Below, piece by piece: positions 58,936 through 64,000 of a stretch of DNA of 64,000 bases. The stretch lies in NCBI GenBank assembly GCA_964570845.1, contig CAZMZB010000001.1, positions 62,001 to 126,000 on the forward strand. The letters are read 5' to 3'. Position 1 is the first letter of the stretch. Every line of letters begins with the position of its first letter. Below the pieces are notes generated by a model. The model worked only from the letters and a program-made list of their open reading frames with translations. It was not told the origin of the DNA and ran no database searches. The stretch is from CAZLCC01 sp964570845. Lineage in GTDB: Bacteria > Patescibacteriota > Saccharimonadia > Saccharimonadales > Saccharimonadaceae. Both the position numbers and the translations under genes were made by a program.

Positions 58936-60714
58936 CTATTTTTGCTTTAAGAGAACAACAAAGGCCTCAGGAGGTACTTCCACCTTACCAAACTTCTTGA
59001 GCCGTTTCTTGCCCTCTTTTTGCTTTGCCCACAATTTTTTCTTGCGAGAAACATCACCGCCATAAAGATGTCCTGTGACATTCTTTTTCAGCGCCGGAAC
59101 ATTCTCCCTGGCAATAACTCTGCCGCCAATCGCCGCCTGTAAACTGACCACGAAAAGTTGCTTTGGAATCACCTCTTTTAAGCGCTCCGTCATGCTTCGC
59201 CCCAGCCTTTCTGCCTCTGTTTTATGCACCATTACACTGAGCGCATCCGCCCGCTCGCCTGCAATCAAGAAGTCAAGCCGCACTAGATCATCGGCCCTAT
59301 AATCCGCCAGTTCATAATTAAAACTGCCATAACCACTGGTCACACTCTTTAAATTATCGTAAAAATCGGTGAGCATATTCGCTAATGGCGCCTCAAAGGC
59401 AATCATAGCAAGCTCGCTCTCTGTATAACTGATGTTTTTCTGATATCCCCGCCCCTGTACAATAAGCTGCAAAACACCGCCCACATATTCTTTTGGCGTC
59501 ACAATCTCGCCTTTTATCCACGGTTCGCGAATCTGGGCAATCTTACTGGCATCCGGGAGCTCTGAAGCAGACTTAATGGTCATTTCCTCACCGCTGATAA
59601 GTGTTACTTCATAATCTGTTGAGGGATTAGTGACAATCAGTTCAATATTGTGCGAGCGCTCCATACGCTCTTTGACAATATCCATATGCAGCAGCCCTAA
59701 AAAGCCAATTCTGAAGCCATGACCTAACACCTGGCTGTTTTCAGGGGTATATTGCAAAGCTGCATCATTTAATGTCAGTTTTTCCAATGCATCTTTTAAG
59801 GTAGGGTAATCTTCAGCTAAACTGGGAAAAACACCAGCATATACAAACGGCTTGACCTCCTTATAGCCCGCCAGTGGTCTTTCAGCCGGGTTTTTAGCTA
59901 ATGTCACTGTATCACCCACTCGCGCTTCTGAAACTGAGCGAAGATTAGTCACAATATAGCCAATTTCACCGGATTGTAAGGTGTCTTCAGGGGTCATTTT
60001 GGGCTTTAAAGCACCTACCTCAAGTGCCAGTCCTTCAGATTGTGCCGCCATCATGCTTATTTCTGCATTTTTAGGAATTTTGCCATCAAAAACCCGAATA
60101 TACAGAATCACACCCCTGTAATCATCATATACGGAGTCAAAAATCAGAGCTCGTGCGGCAGTACTTTCCGCTTTTTTTGGCGCTGGAATACGCCCTAATA
60201 CCGCACTTAACACCTCTGGTATGCCTTTACCTGTTTTGGCGCTTACTTCTAAAATTTCTTCTCTTTTACACCCTAAGAGATCCATGACTTCTTGAGCTAC
60301 TTTATCCGGATCAGCCGCGGGAAGATCAATCTTGTTTAACACCGGTATAATCGTCAGGTTTGCTTCCATCGCAAGATAGACATTGGCAAGTGTTTGTGCT
60401 TGAATCCCCTGAGACGCATCAACCACTAACAGCGCCCCCTCGCATGCCTGTAGACTCCGGGAGACTTCATAGCTAAAATCAACATGCCCAGGGGTATCTA
60501 TGAGGTTCAACTGCGTATTCTTGTAGCTCATACGCACCGGCTGCAATTTAATCGTGATTCCCTTTTCGCGCTCAAGATCCATACTATCAAGCAGTTGCGA
60601 CTTCATATCACGTTTTTCAACTGTCTCCGTTATCTCCATCAATCTATCAGCAAGAGTGCTTTTGCCATGATCAATATGAGCAATAATGCAAAAATTACGG
60701 ATATGGCTACTCAT
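58936..60714 (-). CDS. lepA: Elongation factor 4 (LepA)
   Basis: A 592-residue ribosomal GTPase. G motifs: AHIDHGKSTLADR, DTPGHVDFSYE and NKIDLP. The LepA-specific C-terminal domain is present (YGSFNYELADYRADDLVRLD, IPKQLFVVSLQAAIGG, YGGDVSRKKKLWAKQKEGKKR). LepA assists translation and 30S assembly. Its ATG directly follows the murJ stop. Confidence 0.98.
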   Translation of the reverse strand: MSSHIRNFCIIAHIDHGKSTLADRLMEITETVEKRDMKSQLLDSMDLEREKGITIKLQPVRMSYKNTQLNLIDTPGHVDFSYEVSRSLQACEGALLVVDASQGIQAQTLANVYLAMEANLTIIPVLNKIDLPAADPDKVAQEVMDLLGCKREEILEVSAKTGKGIPEVLSAVLGRIPAPKKAESTAARALIFDSVYDDYRGVILYIRVFDGKIPKNAEISMMAAQSEGLALEVGALKPKMTPEDTLQSGEIGYIVTNLRSVSEARVGDTVTLAKNPAERPLAGYKEVKPFVYAGVFPSLAEDYPTLKDALEKLTLNDAALQYTPENSQVLGHGFRIGFLGLLHMDIVKERMERSHNIELIVTNPSTDYEVTLISGEEMTIKSASELPDASKIAQIREPWIKGEIVTPKEYVGGVLQLIVQGRGYQKNISYTESELAMIAFEAPLANMLTDFYDNLKSVTSGYGSFNYELADYRADDLVRLDFLIAGERADALSVMVHKTEAERLGRSMTERLKEVIPKQLFVVSLQAAIGGRVIARENVPALKKNVTGHLYGGDVSRKKKLWAKQKEGKKRLKKFGKVEVPPEAFVVLLKQK

Positions 60715-62349
60715 TTAGTTACCCTTTGCCTGATATTTTTTGAAGAAAAAGTTTGCAAAACGTGCAAGGATTGGATCAGCTTCTTTCAGATTTAGTAGCT
60801 TGCTCAGCAAAATATAGCTTGCGGCACTAATAGCAACTATAGCGACAAATTTATAAAAGCCGGCAAAAAAGCTCTGGTCTGTGGCATTAAATGAAAAGAT
60901 CATTACGCTGATATAGGTGATAACTGCCATAAATCCGGTTGCTGACGCCATACGAGCGACAGCATGAACAAAATAAACATCAAACAGCTTCGGGATACGC
61001 GACGACATAATAATAAAGAGGATGATGACTTCAAAAATTGCCCAAATGACCTGTGCCCATGCTAAACCATAGGCTCCCATTTTTAATCCTAAGGTGAACC
61101 AAACAGCAAGTGTCACGTTTAACATAATACTGGCAATAGAGATATAGAGTGGTGTTTTTGTATCCTGTTGAGCATAAAAACTGCGTGCTGCGATATGATA
61201 CACCGAACGAAAAAGAATAGATATTGCTAAAATTCCTAGGAGCCCGGCCATTAACGGATCGCCTCCGTTTTTAATGAAGTGAACAAGATAACCGCGGGTA
61301 AAATAAGTGATAACCGCCACAGGGAGGGCAATCCAAATAATCACCCTGAGGACTGTTTGGAGTTCTTTTTTGAAAAGATCCGGTCGCCCCTGACTTAAGC
61401 GCTCGGTCATCTGCGGAAACGCAGCAGTTGAAATAGCAACGCCAATGAGATTGATTGGCACCATATAGAGCGTTGTCGCCTGTTGATAAATACGAACCGT
61501 TCCCGCTGCCATACGAGATGCAAGATTAGTATCAACGATACTACTGATATAGTCTATTCCCTGGTCAAACGAGCGAGCAGGCAATAGGCGCAGTACGTGG
61601 CGAAATCCCTTATTTTTCCAAAAAATCTTCATTCTGTAGTCAAAGCCAAGCCCAAAAAGACCAATACTGCTGACAATCAGCTGCATGATTGAACCGAGTA
61701 CAACACCGAGTGCTACCCCCATAATACCGCCCTCAAAAATCTGCACACCAAACAGAGTAATACCGTTTGTAAATACCGTGATACCTATGATAATGCCAAT
61801 ATTATAGATCGCTGGAGCCAGAGCATAGAATGTGAAACGCCCAACCGCTTGCTGCATACTGGCAATCACCGTAGCAATCGCAAACAAAAACGGATTGACA
61901 GCAATCACACGCATCATACTCACTGCCAAGCCTCGACCAGATTCATCAAGACCCGGAGCAACGATGTATTGCACCAGTGGTTCCGCAAAAATAATGATTA
62001 GAATACTGGCGATGAGAGTAAGCAGTGCCATGAAATTAATCATGCTTGTGCTGAGTTCCCATGCAGATTTTTTGTTATAATTTGCCAACCGTTCATTAAA
62101 AACAGGGATAAAAGTGACGCTTAGTGCCCCTGAAACAAGGATAAAAAACATAAAGTCAGGAATCGTAAATGCAACGGTATACGCATCAATTCCCACAGGG
62201 TATGTATCAAGATAATAACTGTTTAGAAGGCGGTCACGAAAGAGTCCAAGCAGGCTGGCAATAAGGGTGGAGCTAGCAAGCAGAGCTGCGGCAAGTTGCA
62301 ACGATATACGTTGGTTTGCTTTTGCAACAGCAGTTCGAACTCGCCCCAT
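60715..62349 (-). CDS. murJ: Lipid II flippase MurJ
   Basis: A 544-residue MOP-superfamily membrane protein with about 14 transmembrane helices, which moves lipid II across the membrane for wall synthesis. Family segments are ASTLIASLLGLFRDRLLN, GALSVTFIPVFNE and AAGTVRIYQQATTLYMVPINL. AGGAGA precedes the ATG. A CTCTATT/AATAGAG hairpin spans the ftsH stop and lies just upstream of this site. It keeps a wall-synthesis function despite general reduction. Confidence 0.95.
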   Translation of the reverse strand: MGRVRTAVAKANQRISLQLAAALLASSTLIASLLGLFRDRLLNSYYLDTYPVGIDAYTVAFTIPDFMFFILVSGALSVTFIPVFNERLANYNKKSAWELSTSMINFMALLTLIASILIIIFAEPLVQYIVAPGLDESGRGLAVSMMRVIAVNPFLFAIATVIASMQQAVGRFTFYALAPAIYNIGIIIGITVFTNGITLFGVQIFEGGIMGVALGVVLGSIMQLIVSSIGLFGLGFDYRMKIFWKNKGFRHVLRLLPARSFDQGIDYISSIVDTNLASRMAAGTVRIYQQATTLYMVPINLIGVAISTAAFPQMTERLSQGRPDLFKKELQTVLRVIIWIALPVAVITYFTRGYLVHFIKNGGDPLMAGLLGILAISILFRSVYHIAARSFYAQQDTKTPLYISIASIMLNVTLAVWFTLGLKMGAYGLAWAQVIWAIFEVIILFIIMSSRIPKLFDVYFVHAVARMASATGFMAVITYISVMIFSFNATDQSFFAGFYKFVAIVAISAASYILLSKLLNLKEADPILARFANFFFKKYQAKGN

Positions 62350-62368
62350 ATATCTCCTACTCTATTCT

Positions 62369-64000
62369 TTAATAGAGCTCCGCCGCCTTTGGTAGTGTGG
62401 CATCTTTTAGAATTTTATTAACCTCAGGTTCATCAATTGTCTCTTTTTTTATTAACTCGTCAGCAAGTTTCTTTAGTAGTGGTATGTTTGCCTTGAGTAC
62501 TACTTCCGCCCGATGTGACGCTTCTTTCATAAGTGCTGAAACTTCTTTGTCAATCTGACGGGCAGTTTCTTCAGAATACGGTCGTTCGTGTACCATACGA
62601 TCAAACATCATACCACCGTTGTCCTCGTGAAATACTTGATCGCGTAGCTCTTTGCCCATTCCTTGCTCGATCACCATATCACGAGCAATTTCAGTTGCTT
62701 TTCGAAGGTCGCTATTCGCCCCTGTTGTTACATGATCGGCACCATATTGCAGCTTTTCAGCCACACGTCCACCGAGCGCTCGAGCTAAAACATCCTTAAA
62801 CTCAACAATAGAGGTATAGTACTTATCTTCCGGTGGCAAAAACCATGTCACCCCACCCGTACCGCCACGAGGAATAATAGTGACTTTATGTACCGGGTCA
62901 CTATCTGGTAACACATGACCGACCACAGCGTGCCCAGCTTCATGATAAGCTGTCATCTCTTTATCTTTATTATTGATAATCCTTGTCTTTCGTTCCGGAC
63001 CAATCGCTACCTTCTCAAATGCTTCGGTTAGATCGCCGTTATTAATTGTTTTTCGGTTATGGCGCGCAGCAACAATAGCAGCCTCATTAGCAATATTTGC
63101 AAGGTCAGCACCGCTGCTACCCGCTGTCTTCGCCGCCAAAGCATCAATATCAACTGTTTCATCAATCGGTTTTTTCTTAAAATGTACCTTCAGAATTGCT
63201 TCTCGGTCTTTTCTTTCAGGAAGTGTAATACCGACCCGTCGGTCAAAACGACCAGGACGAAGAAGGGCGGGATCAAGCACATCAGCTCGGTTAGTAGCTG
63301 CTAAGACAATCACATTTGTATCTGTTTCAAAACCATCCATTTCAACTAAAATCTGGTTGAGTGTTTGCTCGCGTTCATCGTGACCACCGCCCATGCCGCT
63401 GCCACGCTTGCGACCAACCGCATCAATTTCATCAATGAAGATAATACATGGCGCATTCTTCTTGGCTTTTGTGAATAAATCCCGAACACGGCTGGCACCA
63501 ACACCGACAAACATTTCCACGAATTCTGAACCAGAGATACTAAAGAACGGCGCATTGGCTTCACCCGCTACGGCACGAGCCAGCATAGTTTTACCTGTTC
63601 CCGGCGGACCAACCAATAGCACACCTTTGGGAATTTTTGCTCCAACCTGGCGAAATTTTTTCGGATTTTTCAAAAAATCAACGACTTCATAAAGATCTTC
63701 TTTTGCTTCGTTATTACCGGCAATATCATCAAACAATACTTTTTCTTTGTCTGAGCCATAGAGCTTGGCTTTACTGCGACCAAAGCCGAGCGCCTGATTA
63801 CCTTGCCCTTGCGCCTGGCGAATCATGAAGAAAAAGAGCCCGCCAATTAAGAGAATCGGGAGGAGTAGGCTAATAATATTCCATATCGTACTACCCGTGT
63901 TTGATGGCTTCTCAACCACCACTTCAGCTTTTGTATCCTGACGCAAGCCCTGCTCATAGATACTGCTGCCCGCTTCTTTATATGATTGCTGCGTTGGTTC
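62369..64000 (-). CDS. ftsH: ATP-dependent zinc metalloprotease FtsH (partial, N-terminus off the window)
   Basis: FtsH degrades membrane and regulatory proteins. The frame is open to the window edge, so the first residues lie beyond 64000; the earliest visible residues (EPTQQSYKEAGSSIYEQ) belong to the outer domain. Then come the second helix (NIISLLLPILLIGGLFFFMI), the AAA domain with Walker A GPPGTGKTMLARA, Walker B CIIFIDEIDAVG and arginine-finger LRPGRFDRR, and the protease zinc motif HEAGHAVVGH with a later Asp ligand. An apparent TTG start at 63946 is an artefact of the cut. Confidence 0.97.
   Translation of the reverse strand, partial: EPTQQSYKEAGSSIYEQGLRQDTKAEVVVEKPSNTGSTIWNIISLLLPILLIGGLFFFMIRQAQGQGNQALGFGRSKAKLYGSDKEKVLFDDIAGNNEAKEDLYEVVDFLKNPKKFRQVGAKIPKGVLLVGPPGTGKTMLARAVAGEANAPFFSISGSEFVEMFVGVGASRVRDLFTKAKKNAPCIIFIDEIDAVGRKRGSGMGGGHDEREQTLNQILVEMDGFETDTNVIVLAATNRADVLDPALLRPGRFDRRVGITLPERKDREAILKVHFKKKPIDETVDIDALAAKTAGSSGADLANIANEAAIVAARHNRKTINNGDLTEAFEKVAIGPERKTRIINNKDKEMTAYHEAGHAVVGHVLPDSDPVHKVTIIPRGGTGGVTWFLPPEDKYYTSIVEFKDVLARALGGRVAEKLQYGADHVTTGANSDLRKATEIARDMVIEQGMGKELRDQVFHEDNGGMMFDRMVHERPYSEETARQIDKEVSALMKEASHRAEVVLKANIPLLKKLADELIKKETIDEPEVNKILKDATLPKAAELY

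Noticed and set aside
1..64000. CRISPR arrays, transposases, reverse transcriptase or restriction systems
   Set aside because: Reading both strands I found no regularly spaced repeats and no protein with motifs of these systems.

Overview
The window looks like a piece of the main chromosome of a candidate-phyla-radiation bacterium, most likely Candidatus Saccharibacteria (TM7). This is an inference from style, not from a marker comparison. Genes are packed with many 1-14 base overlaps. Housekeeping enzymes are shortened or stripped (alanyl-tRNA synthetase without its C-terminal domain, a synthetase-only Rel, UvrC and RpoC without their metal-binding cysteines). Biosynthesis is nearly absent apart from a lone trpC. 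Envelope genes mix Gram-positive style hydrolases (Rpf, LysM-CHAP) with type IV pilin-like proteins. The standard bacterial code fits all genes. Most of the window is moderate in G+C; one gene near 58 kb is clearly richer.

Layout from left to right. 1-6.1 kb: rpoC (cut by the window edge) and rpoB. 6.3-10.8 kb: a pilin-like protein, clpP under a CIRCE operator, an unknown gene, trigger factor, hisS. 10.9-12.1 kb: tRNA-Val, an orphan trpC, tRNA-Leu. 12.1-17.3 kb: a membrane-tethered peptide-binding protein, secG, a small membrane protein, uvrC, a (p)ppGpp synthetase. 17.5-21.6 kb: surface or unknown proteins, a glutamine amidotransferase, a small nucleotide-fold protein, trhO. 21.7-26.4 kb: an ABC exporter with a leader of small ORFs, a histidine phosphatase, rplY, dedA, a second pilin. 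26.4-32.4 kb: uvrA, a small membrane protein, exonuclease I, obg. 32.5-38.4 kb: LysM-CHAP hydrolase with a structured leader, then mltG, ruvX, a baseplate-J-like membrane protein and an FtsA-like ATPase. 38.4-47.4 kb: alaS, a GGDEF protein, and the tight metG-tatD-nifS-ydcF-mnmA run. 47.4-56.5 kb: DUF152, ksgA, a PPC-domain protein, an Rpf-like transglycosylase, Nudix, uvrD, an unknown membrane protein, tpiA, pgk. 56.6-58.9 kb: two secreted proteins, the second G+C-rich and bounded by inverted repeats. 58.9-64 kb: lepA, murJ, ftsH (cut by the window edge).

Three themes run across the window. First, at many genes the -10 hexamer lies only 6-10 bases before the start codon, so leaderless mRNAs look common. 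The leaders of two wall hydrolases and the ABC exporter begin with tiny leaderless ORFs. Second, metal ligands are missing from the RNA polymerase beta' subunit and from UvrC, while zinc sites in UvrA, MetRS, AlaRS and FtsH are intact. Third, the surface-protein locus at 57.4-58.7 kb has nested inverted repeats that could mark a mobile or invertible segment. I see no CRISPR array, transposase, rRNA, integrase or clear prophage.
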